From: Piper betle
Lineage: Eukaryota; Streptophyta; Magnoliopsida; Piperales; Piperaceae
Length of the DNA: 64,000 bases
Reading direction: 5' to 3'
NCBI GenBank assembly: GCA_033002965.1
Contig: JAURVB010013123.1
Coordinates: 124,001 to 188,000, forward strand
Under the pieces are notes generated by a model. It worked only from the letters and a program-made list of their open reading frames with translations. It did not search any database and had not been told where the DNA came from. Shown one piece after another: positions 10,510 through 23,753 of this stretch (positions within the stretch are counted from its first letter, which is position 1; every line of letters starts with the position of its first letter). Position numbers and translations under genes: made by a program.

Positions 10510-13444
10510 GAAAAGAGCTATGTTAACCGGACCGAGCAGGGGCGGAGTTGGTCATGGAAAGTTGGATGGTGGGAGATATTTGTGGAGGGGCTGGGAAAGA
10601 CTGCGCGCCACACGCTGTTACTCCCCTGACCGCTCACATTTCTTCAATAATTCAGCTTCTACAAACAATTTACATAGATCAAGGGGCAAGAGAAGCTTGC
10701 ACAATACTTAGGGGAAAAAAGGAGAAACTTGCCATTTACAAGTGGAGAAATAGTTTGTTCATAATTAAAAAAATTATTTGATTGGGACAAAAATAACGTA
10801 AATAATATGAAAATTTAAAATTTTTAACCTTAAAAAAGTAATTATAATTAATATAATTTATGTAAAAAATACTTTTAGAGTTATTTTATGTAACAATGAA
10901 ATATGATTATATTTAAGAAAGATTACAAAATTATCATGATTACTTCAAAATGGGGTCACTTTCTTAATCTATCATCGCAACTATTTTTTTTGTCTTCTAA
11001 AATAAAAAAAGTTGAAATTTTTTTACACATGGTAGAATTAATTAATTTTAATTATGATAAATTTGAACGTAATACATATTAAATATGTATGTATTTTTTA
11101 TATAATACTTAAGAGATTATTTTTAGTATGATTGTCTAGTTTAATATTTTCATATTATTTATATTATTTTCATGTTAACCAATCCTAGTCTAATGATTTG
11201 ATTAGTTTAATAAAATTATGTTGTAAGTACATTTATGGTCGCTTCTTGAATAAACCGATCAACAAATATATTTATTTTTTGTAACGATCAAATTTTTTAT
11301 TGTTACAGAGTGATAAAAATTAGTAACCCACATGTAGCTCGCTGTTCCAAGTTTGTCTCAAAGTTAGACAGTTAGGTTTCGGAGTCAGGCTTGGATGAGC
11401 AGCTCCCCAGCCTACCGTTTCTTACTTGGACAAAACGAACAGGGGTAGAAGGTTGAGTTTTTGTTTTTTTGAATGATAGAAATTGAATCATATTATATAA
11501 TATATACAGACAATTATTTGCGGCCAGGGAGTCAAATTTACTATTTACATATAGGAAGTACAAATTTAATATATTACATGTAAAAGGAAAAACTTATTAT
11601 ACTTAATTTGCCCGCATAAATCATTTTACCTAAGGGAAGGAGGGGTTGGTTAAGACTGGTTCCGAGTTACTTTGATTTAAAGGAAAAAAAGACAGCAATA
11701 GGTCGGCGGGGTCGGCGGCTTGCCGCCGACAATAACAAGTCTGGTGGTGGTAGCGGGTGCGAACTCCTCCTTGCAAGTAATTGTCTCTAATATTTACCTT
11801 GGAGCAGAATTTGTTTGAAGGGCAATGATATCCATGCATTACGTCAAAGTCTTAGTCACTAGGAGAGTTTGTATTCGCAACTTATCTCTGCCCTCTTGAA
11901 CATCAAATATTAAACGTGATGTACCTTATACCTGATATAGAGAGCACGATTTGCTTTATCAGGTTATGTCCTGGACCTTCAAAAACCATATAAACCCGGT
12001 ACATATCGAACTTGAACGCACCGGGCCTATAAAATAAAAGAATCACATTTATCAATATTATTGAATAAAATAACAATTTAAATTTAATTTTTTTGTCAAA
12101 ATATCAGTAAGTATCTAATTCAAATTTCATAAAATTAATGAATTTGAGGAATCGTCAATATATCTAATAATAAATGATGTTGACTTCTTATATGTCAAAC
12201 ATATAAAGAACAAAGAAAATTAACAATTATAGGCATAACAAATATACGACTTATAGAGCACCAAATGTAGAAATTAATTCATGAATAAACAAAATGAAAC
12301 TGAATTAAATATTTCCTTTATGCACTTATACATGTGTAGAGTACAACAACTTTTATTTTACCCAATCTTGGGTAATTTCCTCGAGTATGGTGGTCATATA
12401 ATCTTTTTTGATGACATCAACCTTGTAAACTAGGTGATATTTGTGATGTGTTTTATGAAGGAGAAAGGTCCATGCAAAACCCTAGGGTTTTAATGCAAAC
12501 TGTTTTACTAGTTTGGTTTGTTTAAGTCAACTGGGTAATTGTTCTTCGATGTGTCATGACTAATGTTGGGTTTATCCTACGTCAGCTATAGATAGTGTTA
12601 GTAACTTATATATAAGCTAATGGAAAAACCTTATTCCTTAAGCTGGCTTTGGATTAAGAGAAGCATATAACATCTATTGTTCCAGGTGTTTTAGAGGTGT
12701 CATCAAAGATCACAAGCCAATTATGTCCGACTGTTTTTAGTTCATGACTGTTTAACTACTTACAATTGAGCTTTTTGACCGTGTTGATGTCCGGTTCTGT
12801 CCAATGACCGACATATGTTCAACTGCTCATTACAATTCTGTTTAGAGGGTATGTGCTTATCCACTTAGATATATTAACTCCCACAATTGAAATCGGTTGA
12901 TTAAGCAATCTTGAACCAACTCAAATTCGATTTTATTAAAAAATAAACTTAATTTTTTAAAGTCAAATTAATACTAATTTGATTTTTTAGAGTGAGGCCA
13001 TTTTAGATTAATTTTAATTAGCATTAAGTTTTTTAATGACCTTTAAAGGGGTGGTCAATTTTTAATATTTGTGGGCTAAAGTTTATTTAATTTAATTGAT
13101 TTTGCATGTTAGACCTATTATGGTCAATGGAAGCTAAAGATTAGAGATTATTAAGCTAATCTCATCTTAGCTAATAGTTGCATAAATTTTGTTTCAATAA
13201 ATATTGTTGATTATGTGCGTTAAGTATTGTGTATGCAAACTTCGCTCAATATTTGATACGCACCACATAAATAATTTTGTATTATCCTAATAGTTAATGT
13301 AATGCAATAATTCTAGTGTTAGTGATAATTACATTCTTAACATTCTCTATAAGCTCACAGTAGGTTGAATAAAACAAATTATTTTTGTAATTCCAATAAG
13401 AACAGAAATTATAGAGTGATAATTTTGAAATTGGTCACATGTTC
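10510..13444. other. Intergenic, PTC52-like upstream region
   Basis: The first 200 bp or so next to the start codon should hold the promoter and 5' UTR of the PTC52-like gene, but no clear TATA box was recognised. The rest is strongly AT-rich with no coding frame I can support. A short GC-rich palindromic stretch, GTCGGCGGCTTGCCGCCGAC, lies near 11711-11730. Confidence 0.5.
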
Positions 13445-16298
13445 TGTAAAACCCGTGACTCGAGCCAGAGTTTTACGGGAGTGAACCAGTCGGTTCAACC
13501 GTCGGTTCGAATCGAGTCAGCTTCATGGACCGCGAGCTGAGTTGAGGCCAGCTGTGAGTTATGAGCGATGAGAGTCATGTATGCTCAAGTGTACGATGAT
13601 AACGCCTGAAAGATGATGAGAAATGGGTTATCAAGTATATGGAGGTATACAGTATTGATTGTTATTTTTATTTGATCGTAGAAATAGTTTTAGGCCGAAT
13701 AACGCGTTAGGACGCGTTGGATTATATTCGGGTGGGTTATTAGTTATAGAGCATGTCATTTGGATGTTGTTGTGTTTGTTTTATTTTATGGAATTTTTTC
13801 CATATTTTTCTAGATTTTTTTTAGAATTTATTACGAACTAGTTATTATTTTGACTCGAGTAGGAATCGAGTCAATAGTTATTTACGAAACTGCCACTACA
13901 ACACTTCTTCTTCCTCCCGACACTTACCCTTCCAAACCCTAGCCGCGCCACCCACGGTCGTCGCCGCCGCCGCCGCTGCCGACGCCGCACTGCCGCCGAT
14001 CAACGCCGCCCCGCCCCGCCGTGCAGTCGCCGTGCCGCCACGACCCACCCCGGCCACCATCTCGCCGCCAGGACGTCGGAATCACCCCACGAAACCGCCT
14101 CGGCCGTCGCCACTCCAAGCCGGATTCCGCCGCCGTTCGGTCGCCGCCGCCGCCGCTGTGACCCCGACGACCACCCCCTCGCCGTCGCCGACGTTTCCCC
14201 ACCATCCCGACCGCCGTCGAGGCCGGCTGCAGCCTCGATCGGAGCACGCCGCCACCGCCGCCCATTTTTGACGCCGCCGTCGACGGCCATCGCCGCCTCG
14301 GCTACCTTGTTTGACACCGCCATCGGACCAAGCTCGTCGAGCTGGTGCCGATAGACCCCCTGATTGCTCCGTCCCGAATCGCCGCCGGAAAACCGCCGAC
14401 ACTCGCCGGAAAACCGCCGGAACCGCCGGAAAATTGGATTCGTGGGAAATTCGCCGGATCATCCGCCGAACGCACCTGGTCCAATCTGATCGGACTTCGG
14501 ACGCCGCTAGGTGCCGAATTCGAGTTTCGAGCCACGAAACGGAAACCCTAACCGTCGCCGATTTTCGACGACGCGAGGTATAATTTATTTTAACTTAATT
14601 ATTTGAAAGTATTGCTTATTAGAATTGCATGCTAGGATTGGTGAATTGTGTGTTATAATAATATATATAAATGTAGATTTGATTAAGGATAAAATATGAA
14701 ATTTGTTTGATTGAGTGGTGTTAAAAAATGGAGACTAAGAAACTAATTAGGGTAACTAGGTAATGATCATGATCTAATGCAAACTAGCCTAAGTAGACTT
14801 GCTAGAATTGATATAGGTTGAATGTGTGTTGGTTGATGCGTGATTGTGTTGATTGTGTGTGCATGCTATAGGATGTGTGATTCATCATGCGGGCGTTAGT
14901 TTTTAGCCTGATTGTGTAGGTACGGTGTAGGAGCTCGCCGCCTAGGCGCGTGGACCCGTTTGGAGCTTCTACCAGGTCCGTTTAGGACTCGTTCTCTGTT
15001 TTACGCTACTCTATTGTATGTTTGATTTATCGTGTGCAGGACGAGTTAAGTGGCGTTTTATCGGATCCCACTTAACTCGGGCCATTTAGCCAACAGTTTT
15101 ATTTCGGATTAATAACCCTCGAGGATGAGATCCCTCGAGTTTGTTTTCGAACTTCAGATCCAGCTCACGTTGCCTTCGGGCCTATTGTATAAATCCCAAC
15201 CCAGGCCTATATATATATAGTTTTCGCGTTTTCGGTGAGAGATGGAATGAGGGTTACTTGCGGCCATGTCTTCAGATAGGGCGTGTGCCCGGAAGAGCGG
15301 GCTCTGGAGCTGGGGAGAACCCACTTCGTTCCCGAAGGATCCGGACAACTCCACCTTTGAGTTCCTCAAACCCGGAGAAGTGTGGAGGTTTACGGGTACT
15401 GCAATGCAGCGCATGTCTAGACTTGTGGTTCAAAGGGTACTGAAGGCGACTGCCTGAGAGTGCTCGGCCTTTGTGCTCAAGGCCAGGAGTAATATGGAAG
15501 GTGCAGAGGGCGGTAAGGAATGAAATTTGATGTGAGAAGCGATAGAGAAATGGCCAAGGTATGAGGATGAGAAAGAAAGGGGGACGCTGTCGACCCGAGG
15601 GCGACGGCCCGATGGCGACGGCTCCCGTATGTGCCCTGATGAGAGTTCTTGAGGAAGTATATGGTTTTGATTCAACAGGAGAGTTTGCTCTCCTGTGCCA
15701 GATTGATATTAGTTATTTTCCGGGCCGGTAACACTCGTTACTGACGGTTTTTCTATATATATGTAGGTGAGGAATGCGAGCGATGAAAGCTGTCGGGACT
15801 GCGGAGGAGCAGCACGGAACCGCGCACACATGTACCTGCCGCGTGTAACGTATGTATAATGATGGTGTGTTATTGTTATGTAAATGATAATTTTGATGTG
15901 TTTGCGTGAATGAATTACTTGTTATGAAACGAACTGATAAATATGAATGAGTAGGGAGCCTTGGAGTTCAGACTCGGCTCAGGTAAAAACGAATGAGATA
16001 ATGATTGAATGTCATGGTAGATTATTATGTGTTACCGTATTTTCATAAAATAGTATATATTTTCTTTTGGTTTTTCATTTGTTGTTTTGTCTTATTTTGC
16101 TTGTACATCATAGCATGCATGTAGGACTCCATTAGAACCCAATCGTTCCCATTCATGCATTTCATATTTGCATCTCCATCTTGAGACGCCGAGAGTAGAT
16201 CCGGGTCGGCTTAACCGAATCTAGTAGATTAACGAACGGTTCGGTCGCCGGTGACATTTCCGGGTCGGTTCACGGGTGAGCCGAAACGGGGTGTTACA
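13445..16298 (+). mobile_element. Solo LTR, family 1 copy 2
   Basis: The unit begins TGTAAAACCCGTGACTCGAG and ends GGGGTGTTACA, 2854 bp, with TG...CA ends. It is flanked by TGTTC (13440-13444) and TATTC (16299-16303), a 5-bp duplication with one mismatch. It is collinear with copies 1 and 3: palindrome near 13855, GC-rich block 13920-14580, TATA-like box near 15185, stem-loops at 15675-15696 and 15726-15743. There is no internal region, so it is best read as a solo LTR left by recombination. Long open frames in the GC-rich block differ from copy to copy and are not genes. Confidence 0.85.
15675..15743 (+). other. Two stem-loops in family 1 LTR, copy 2
   Basis: Stem-loop 1 is ACAGGAGAG/CTCTCCTGT around loop TTTG (9 bp). 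Stem-loop 2 is CGGTAAC/GTTACTG around loop ACTC, with one G-T pair. Relative to copy 1, stem-loop 1 has changed on both sides (AT pair to GC pair). Confidence 0.7.
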
Positions 16299-16303
16299 TA
16301 TTC

Positions 16304-17050
16304 AGTTGATCCTTAAGGAGGTAATTACAAAGGAGATTATTTTCCATGCAATAAGTTCTCTAATCCTTCCTAGTATTTTGGTGTAGTACCAAAGGGACTA
16401 GAAATGACTATAACATTTCGAAACATTAAAGGACCATCAGTCCAATTAAATTGTTGAGTACAATATGATTTACTTTAAGAGATTTGAGCAAAACAACATT
16501 GCCTATTCTTTGAGGTTAGCACTCAATGATAAATTTGCCGGTATTTTAGTTACTAAATTTAGGCAATTGATATTTATGAGAAGTAGTTTTTAGCTGAATT
16601 TTGGGAAATATCGATTTTAATCATGAAATTTTAGGAGTTTGGACATGTTTTTTCTAATGAACAAGTCCAAATTGTTTTTTGCTCATTAAAAGTAAATTGA
16701 CTAATAAAAGAAAACATAATAACTTTAAATGATTTTACATATCATTTAGAGTTGGAGGATAAGCACTTAGAGACTTCTAAATCCTCAAGAGATGTTTCTT
16801 ACGATGAAACTTCTAGAATTGTGGTTTTGTACTCCAAGCAATCTAGAAGAGTGTGCTTATATGAAAGGGTCGAAGTCCTAAGTAAAACCTAATCAAGTTA
16901 AGATTGATTAAGGTAAGTTGTATTCTAGGAAGTGAACCAAGAAGGAAAAGTTTACAGTAATGTGTTATAATTGTAATAAGTATGGACACTATGCATGTCT
17001 CTTCATATTGAACCTAAAAGTTTTTTCCATTTATTTAAATGTTTCTCTTT
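16304..17050 (+). pseudogene. Decayed Copia gag-like remnant
   Basis: Around 16400-17000 several frames together resemble a Copia gag: a stretch like TLNDFTYHLELEDKHLE near 16715-16775, and a damaged zinc knuckle MCYNCNKYGHYAC at 16960-16998. Multiple stops and frame changes interrupt it. The call rests on these two short motifs only. Confidence 0.35.
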
Positions 17051-18915
17051 TTGGTGCTAGATGTTTATGTTGATCAATTATCATATTTTTGGGATAATTG
17101 ATTATAGAACATGAAAACAATAATTAAAGATCAATAAGCATATGTGGAGCTTTTGTCCCACTTCACAAGGGACATAATGGTGTATGTTGGGATTTGCATA
17201 TTATTGATGAGAAGTGGCCATATATAGATGCTGCATTTGGTCCATTATGTATTTAGTATGGAAAAATCTAGTGTCTGTAAGAGTATTTTCTGAGATAGAA
17301 TTTTTCCTATATTTTGTTGGCCGAACATTAACTATTCATTTTATTTTAAGAATTATTAATTGGTTAAATATGAAGAGTATTTAGTATTTCGAGTAGCAAT
17401 TCTAGGTTGATGCTATGATTTGAAGAAATCGTTAAGCACCAGAGGGCTAGATAGAACCTCTTTCACATATTAGTTTGTTAATACGTGAGTATTGCTTGTA
17501 AATTAATGCTATTATTAATTTCTTTTTTAACCAGAGCTTAAATTCCATTATTATGTATTCATTCTAACATGAATTTCCCTTTTAGATGCGGGCAAAAAAG
17601 ATATTAAAATGTATCATCATTTTCGTTGGTGATTTCACACATTTTGATATTATATACCTAATTTTGACATAGGTATGAGGCTTTACTTTACTTCCAGAAT
17701 TTTTGACATACAATTAAAAATAAACTAAATGCCAAAAATCAAGACCATGTATATTAATCGAGGTAGAAAATATCTCTTTGATTAGTTTAAAGAGTAGTGT
17801 GAACAAAAGGAACTTTAAAAGTAGATTTATTCTCTTTTACATACTATTGCATAGTGATGTTGCAGAGAAGAGAAATAAAATATTTTTTATAAGAAAAGGT
17901 TAAGTCTGTATTTAAATCTCAATTTTTCTTTGAGATGTTACTTAATTGATTGTGCCTATATACTTAAGTGAGTGCCTTGTTAGTTTCTTCTGTGTAGAAA
18001 TGAGTAAAGGATGAGGTTAAAAACCTGGTCTTTCTCATTTGAGCCCTCGGGTTATATGATTATGTTCAGGATCCTTGAAGCAATTTTGGCAAGTTGGATC
18101 CATAGAAGTATCTTTACTAGATACAATAAACACTTTAAGGGGATGCGTTTATAGGTGAACAAGCTTATGGAAAAAAAAGATATCAATTTTTTTCTAAAAG
18201 ATGATTTTCCATGATGAGATAATGTTAATTTAGATCTTAATCTTTTTGGAGATTGAATAAAATCTTGATACTAGCAATGCTCTAGTTTAGCTTAGTTTTG
18301 TAAGTTAAAATCACGGAGAATTTCATCCTAGTGGGAGTAAAAAGAATTTTTAGCATAATCATTTGAATAGATTGTTATCTTTGTCATAAGAATCTCATAC
18401 TAAAAAGCATCTTAAACAATTCAAATGATGTTATTAAACCTAAAGATACAACAGTAGCAAAAGGTAAACATTTGACTATTTAGAATATGACTCAAAATAG
18501 GAAATAATAAATAACAAGAATTGTCATTTTTTTTGGTAATTGACAGTGTTATGTAGGTCAAGATTTGCACTCAGACCCTAAAGAGCCTAAGTGGGACATG
18601 TGAGCTGATATCATTAAATCCTCTACACAAGTCATGATCATTGAGCTAGTATTATTTATTGACTAGGTAGAAATTAATATGTATCATTTGATGAACAATG
18701 AAAGCAAAATTTTAGCTTATGCTAGAGTTGTGCAATAAAATATTTGGTTATGATGAATTTTGTATTATTTGGGGATAGTCATTCCAGTTTTAGGGTCTAT
18801 GACTTTTTATTGCTACAATGAAGTTGTGATAATTTACATTGATTTACCCTAAATATAATAGAAAACCAAACATGTTGATATCTAATTTAATTTTGTTATA
18901 GACAAACGAGCCAAG
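17051..18915. other. AT-rich intergenic sequence
   Basis: No coding frame, RNA gene or terminal repeat could be supported here. The sequence reads like decayed retroelement DNA. Confidence 0.5.
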
Positions 18916-20808
18916 TGTTACTATATAAAAATTACGTGTTTCATAAATTAATTTTTTATTAATTTTTAACATTTCAAATAAACTCATGACGTAAAATTAT
19001 TTTTAAATCGTACAAATTAATTTCATACTCAAGGGAATTAGTAAAAGTTCAAATTTTAAGTCGTGCCATGAAATAAAATATAATATAAGCTCAGAAAAAT
19101 CTAAGACCCATGAAACGAACTAAAATCCCACTGCCATGCAAACAACCTCTAAGTATAACAATATATAAGAAAAAATTAATAGTCTAATAACAGTGTCTTC
19201 TAATTGTCCGACTTTACCCATCCTTCCATAATGCTAACACCTGCGAAGGCAATTCCACGTTAGTGGTAAAAATACAAAGTCATATAATTATAAGAAACAT
19301 CTAAATTTGAGTCTTTTAATGATTATGAGCTTATATCAAGTTCTTATTATGTCGAGATGGGTGGTCGCCCCATCCAGCTACAATCTCATATATGCATACA
19401 CATGCTACGTGGCCTATGGTTTGTAGTTACCGATATTTGTCAGTGAGTCACCCTCTTGGGATCACAAATGCATAATGAGTCGTCTTACTCCATTGTGCAC
19501 TGTCACTCTTTTTGGCATAAGGACAGGTATTTTATCTTTCAAGAAATTTTAAAGGAATATATAATATTTCAAGTAATTATACAGACCTAAAAATTTAGAC
19601 AAAGGTACCATAATCGCAATGAGAATCCTAATCTGGGAGTCACAAATAGTTTATACGTTGTTAACATGTGTAATTCCTTACTCTAATGCAAGAAATGATA
19701 TGATATGTAGCACTTAACTAAGTACATAAAAAAATAACAATAAAATATATCTCACAACAATTAGTTAATCATTTGGTTAATTACTTATAAGTGAACAATG
19801 ACAATTTAATATTTAATTAATTTACACAAGCTAATTTATATGGTCACACCAAATCATTAATCATTATTAGGAAAAATCAAAACATGCTAGCAACTACTTG
19901 ACCTTGTAACGACATCAATATTTATCAACCCATAAATTAATAATTAATTATATATAATAACGGACAAAATATTAAAACGGGTAAACCAATGATAATTCCT
20001 CAAATGATTAAAATATATCAACTTTAATTAATTAATAACTCAGAATAATAATAATAAGAATAATAATAATTAATATTTAACTGATAATGATTATATATAT
20101 GCATACTACTCCTTCATTAATGAAAGATATTATCTTTAAATAATTTAATTTAGCTATAAACAGGCAAAAATACGATTTACTAATTAATTAATCATAATAA
20201 TTAACATACACATATAGATCATGATTAACTCTAATATTTGATATCATACAATAACATAATAAATTAACAATAATACTAATTAATGTTATTTGTAATAAAT
20301 TATCAAGAATGGCTAAAGCAAAGAAATAAAACAATTGGCGCACAAAATCGTATAGCAAAACACACGATGTTGTACAAAGACAAACCTCCTCTCTAAACCT
20401 ATCTTAAAAGAAATCATGCTTTTTCTTTAATTAATCAACCAATAGATAAAACAATTTTACCACATCTCAAACAACCATTACAATTCATAGGAAAATTTTT
20501 GGAACACCTATATATATGCTATATGTATGCATGTGACTTTATTTGAATCTAGGGAAAAAGAAGAATGAAGCAAGAAGAGGTATCTTGTAAAGAGAAAACA
20601 ATACCAATATGAAGGGATGGGATTGGGGTGACAGTGACTACGGTGGTAGACGGGAGCAACATATTTATAAGCGTATTTTTATATGAGTAGCGTCAACCCC
20701 CAACACTAAAAATCTCCACAAAATCTTCCAATTGCCCAACCTTCCTATCCATATCCAAGATACATGCATGATTATCTTAACTAACTATCCTTATACTTCC
20801 TTATCTCT

Positions 20809-20872
<64 letters not shown>

Positions 20873-20917
20873 TTTAAACTTTAGATAAAATAACCTAGAA
20901 ATTTTCGGGGCTTTACA
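18916..20917 (-). mobile_element. Possible decayed solo LTR
   Basis: Read on the minus strand the unit starts TGTAAAGCCCCGAAAATTT, a common start for plant Ty3/gypsy LTRs, and a plausible matching end TAGTAACA lies at 18916, giving about 2.0 kb. CAAGTG occurs at both borders (18912-18917 and 20916-20921), which overlaps the ends and is not a clean 5-bp duplication. No second copy is present for comparison. Confidence 0.35.
20812..20872. repeat. (TA)n-(TG)n microsatellite
   Basis: About 15 TA units, interrupted once by GTATATATATA, pass directly into about 9 TG units. Confidence 0.95.
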
Positions 20918-22794
20918 AGTGATTAGACTAAGATCTGTATGATGTTAATTATAGAGAAATGCTCTTTATGAGTAATACTCATGTGATTCATAGTGCATGT
21001 GTTTTTTCAACCATGAGGATAATCGAAGAATGATCCCTACTTTACCCTTAAAATGATATTTGTTTCTTTGTACCTTTAACTTTCAGCTATATTTGAATGA
21101 TAAAATTATGTAACTTTCGTTAGCTTACTATTTTTAACTATGAGTGATTTGGTGACAAAGGGCTTGTTTGAAAAAGTCATTGTCTTAGTCATCAAAAAAT
21201 ATACGTGTAAAAGGAAGACTATTTGATCATATCCATATTTAGATCATTATTACACCAATGATAGGTTGTATAATGTGGATAATGTGAGTGAGTGGAGTAA
21301 TTTTTAATATATTAGGGATATTAAAACTTCGCTAATAGTCTAATAACAAACCTAAAATTAGCGAAATCATGTCCATGTATGGTCATCTTCATCCTTGTTT
21401 CAACATCACAAGCATGTGTACTGCATGTTTGCTAGGAAGATACAATTACTGAACAAGTTCTCGACGTGAGATTTATTTGAACTGTACTACTAGAATCTAG
21501 AATAATCATACATCTTCATGACAACATCACAAATGCACCAAAAGTCATGTGAGACTATTTTAATTGACGCCCAACAGAAGCCGACCAAAGAGGTCGTCAT
21601 TGGGACGTTAGCTATGTGTTAATCATATTTCTTTATCATATTTGCCCACTTTATGGTGCTTTATCATTTGCTTCGTTATCGAAATGAGGAATTTCATTTA
21701 TTAATCACATTGCCCATCGTTGTAAACAGCTTGAGATGAGAGGAGGAATTTTTGTCTTCGTACTTCACTTATGCATTTTTATCCTTTTTTTACACATAAT
21801 TTTTCTGACAGCCAAACTTACAAGTGGTTTCTACATGACACTGGATTTTTTCATAATCAAGAGGAGGAAATCCATTTGCTATTCTCCCTGGCCCTCGTTC
21901 AATGCGGCTTTTGAGCTTGTGGTAGTATGTGACAAGGAATCTTTGTATGCGGTGTTGAGCAATTCTTCTTAAAAAGTTGACCTTTGGGTCCTAATTTGAC
22001 TTTTGGGGATTTGAACTCAACCGTGGCATATGCCAGAAAATGGAGTAAACTCAGTAATTGATAATATTTTTTTCATCAAATAAATAACATATTATTTGAA
22101 ATTAGTATGTATTATTTTCTTGACACTTCAAATAAATAAATTAATACATTATTTAAATTACTTTTGAATATTGATATAGCTAAATTGGAAGATGAAAAAT
22201 AATTTTCAATAGCTTTTGTTATTAGATTTTGGAAGTGAATTATGAAATTTGTTTGCACGAAATCATTTGAAATCATTCATGGAGTTTACCTGAAGAAGCT
22301 TTAAAGTGAAGTTGGCTTGGAACTTTTTAGAATTTAAAAAAAAAATGCTCCATGCAAGGTAGGTCGGCACCAAACCAACCATTTATATTCTTATTGTGAT
22401 ATTTTCAAGTTATTTCATGAAGTAAGGTTCGGTATATTAGCGGGGACAATTTAGAAATCTTCAACTTTGGTTAATTATATTAAAAGGATGACTTAGGCCT
22501 ATTAGTTTATACTTAGGTTAGACTGTTATAAATATTTGTATTCTTAGCAAAAATATGTGCTTCTACTTAGAACTTATACTTCCTATGCCAAACCAAATCA
22601 TTCGATTATAGCCTATAAACTGAAGATACAATCTTTTTGTTTTTCTTTCTGCCTATTCACTTTCATGTTGTTAACAAACTCACAAGTATCATTCTTGGCA
22701 CCCAACCCATTAAGTTATAAACTTCACATAGGAGCACAACCCTTAAATAGTGAAATGCCAGAAATCAGAATTCTCTCCCGTGAAGGCACGACAC
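20918..22794. other. AT-rich intergenic sequence
   Basis: No gene, RNA or repeat could be supported. A 78-codon open frame at 21736-21972 has no recognisable motif and is treated as chance. Confidence 0.45.
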
Positions 22795-22987
22795 ATAATA
22801 TGGGAGAGAACTAACTACAAACGCTCAGGATAAATATTTATATCTGTACAAATTGTCTTCGTCCAAATTTGTCACCGCACCCCTCGGCTCAATCATGACG
22901 GTTAACCCAGCCAGTCGTGGTTGAACCCGTGGTTATGCCTAATTTAATAGAAATAAGATACGTGAGATTTATTCGGAAGGAGGGAAA

Positions 22988-23076
22988 GGGGTGGAAGCCG
23001 GAACACCAAGCACCAAGGGGTGGAAGCCGGAACACCAAGCACCAAGGGGTGGAAGCCGGAACACCAAGCACCAAGG
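22988..23076 (+). repeat. 29-bp tandem repeat, three units
   Basis: Three near-perfect copies of a 29-bp unit beginning GGGGTGGAAGCCGGAACACC, upstream of the LTR TATA-like box. The 3' LTR has the same three units (about 26720-26808) with one C to T change in the middle one. Confidence 0.95.
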
Positions 23077-23112
23077 GGTGCATGTGTTGGCGTGCAGCAC
23101 TTCAGCCGGGTG

Positions 23113-23123
23113 TCTATATAAGG
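23113..23123 (+). promoter_or_regulatory. Putative LTR TATA box
   Basis: TCTATATAAGG is identical in the 3' LTR (near 26845) and sits downstream of the 29-bp repeats, the expected U3/R position. Confidence 0.6.
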
Positions 23124-23584
23124 AGATGTTATCCTTGTGTAGAGGGGGAGAAAAACAAAATCAGATCAAAAGTGATCAAGTGTGGGTGAGTGCCTCCCTG
23201 CGTGGAGATGTGAGGTAGTGTCGGGTAAGGGGGATTGCCGGTGTGTGGCTGCAACCAGCCTTGGTCGGGGCCAAGTGCTGGGCACACCCGGTAAGCTGTC
23301 GGTGCAGCGTTGTCCACCTGTGACCGAACCATCCAGTTCTATTCCAGCAGCCTCGAGCCTGCGTGCCGAGTGCTGGGGAAGTCCTGTCGAGTGTGTGTGT
23401 CGAAATGGCCATCCCACCGAGTGCATAAGAATTGTCTAAGTGTTATTGGATACTTGTGACTCTTTAGTCTCATCCCGCTGTCTCTTTGCGCGGCAAGGGC
23501 GCCTCGGTCCCACCGAACCCTTCCAACCCGACGCGGGAACACTCTAACCCGCACCAGCGGACGAACCCGCGCCCGAACATAAAT

Positions 23585-23602
23585 TGGCGACTCCACTGGG
23601 GA
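23585..23602 (+). other. Primer binding site of the GAG-PB1 element
   Basis: TGGCGACTCCACTGGGGA lies 5 bases after the 5' LTR end. It begins TGG as expected for pairing with a tRNA CCA end. Similar sites in Tat/Ogre elements are, from memory, assigned to tRNA-Arg; this was not checked. Confidence 0.8.
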
Positions 23603-23753
23603 CCGTCAAGAGGTAGCAGTGCGGTTTGAAGAGATAGTGTGGATAAAAGAAAATGGCGCCGGAAACAAGGAATGCGACACGCCAAAGGAACGCGCTAATG
23701 AAGATGACCCATCCACATCAACTCAAGGAAGGCAAAGAGAATTGGAAGTAAAC

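Larger units (their letters stand above)
22854..23579 (+). repeat. 5' LTR of the GAG-PB1 element
   Basis: About 726 bp, starting TGTCTTCGTCC (the 3' LTR has TGTTCGTCC) and ending CGCGCCCGAACA. It carries three tandem 29-bp units and a TATA-like CTATATAAGG near 23115. The visible differences from the 3' LTR are a few C/T, G/T and G-run changes. Confidence 0.9.

Noticed and set aside
10054..10711. Plus-strand open frames across the PTC52-like first exon
   Set aside because: Antisense shadow and promoter sequence, no motif.
21736..21972. 78-codon hydrophobic open frame
   Set aside because: Isolated in AT-rich DNA with no motif, homolog memory or gene context.
22988..23076. CRISPR-like repeat spacing
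   Set aside because: The 29-bp units are contiguous without spacers and lie in an LTR.
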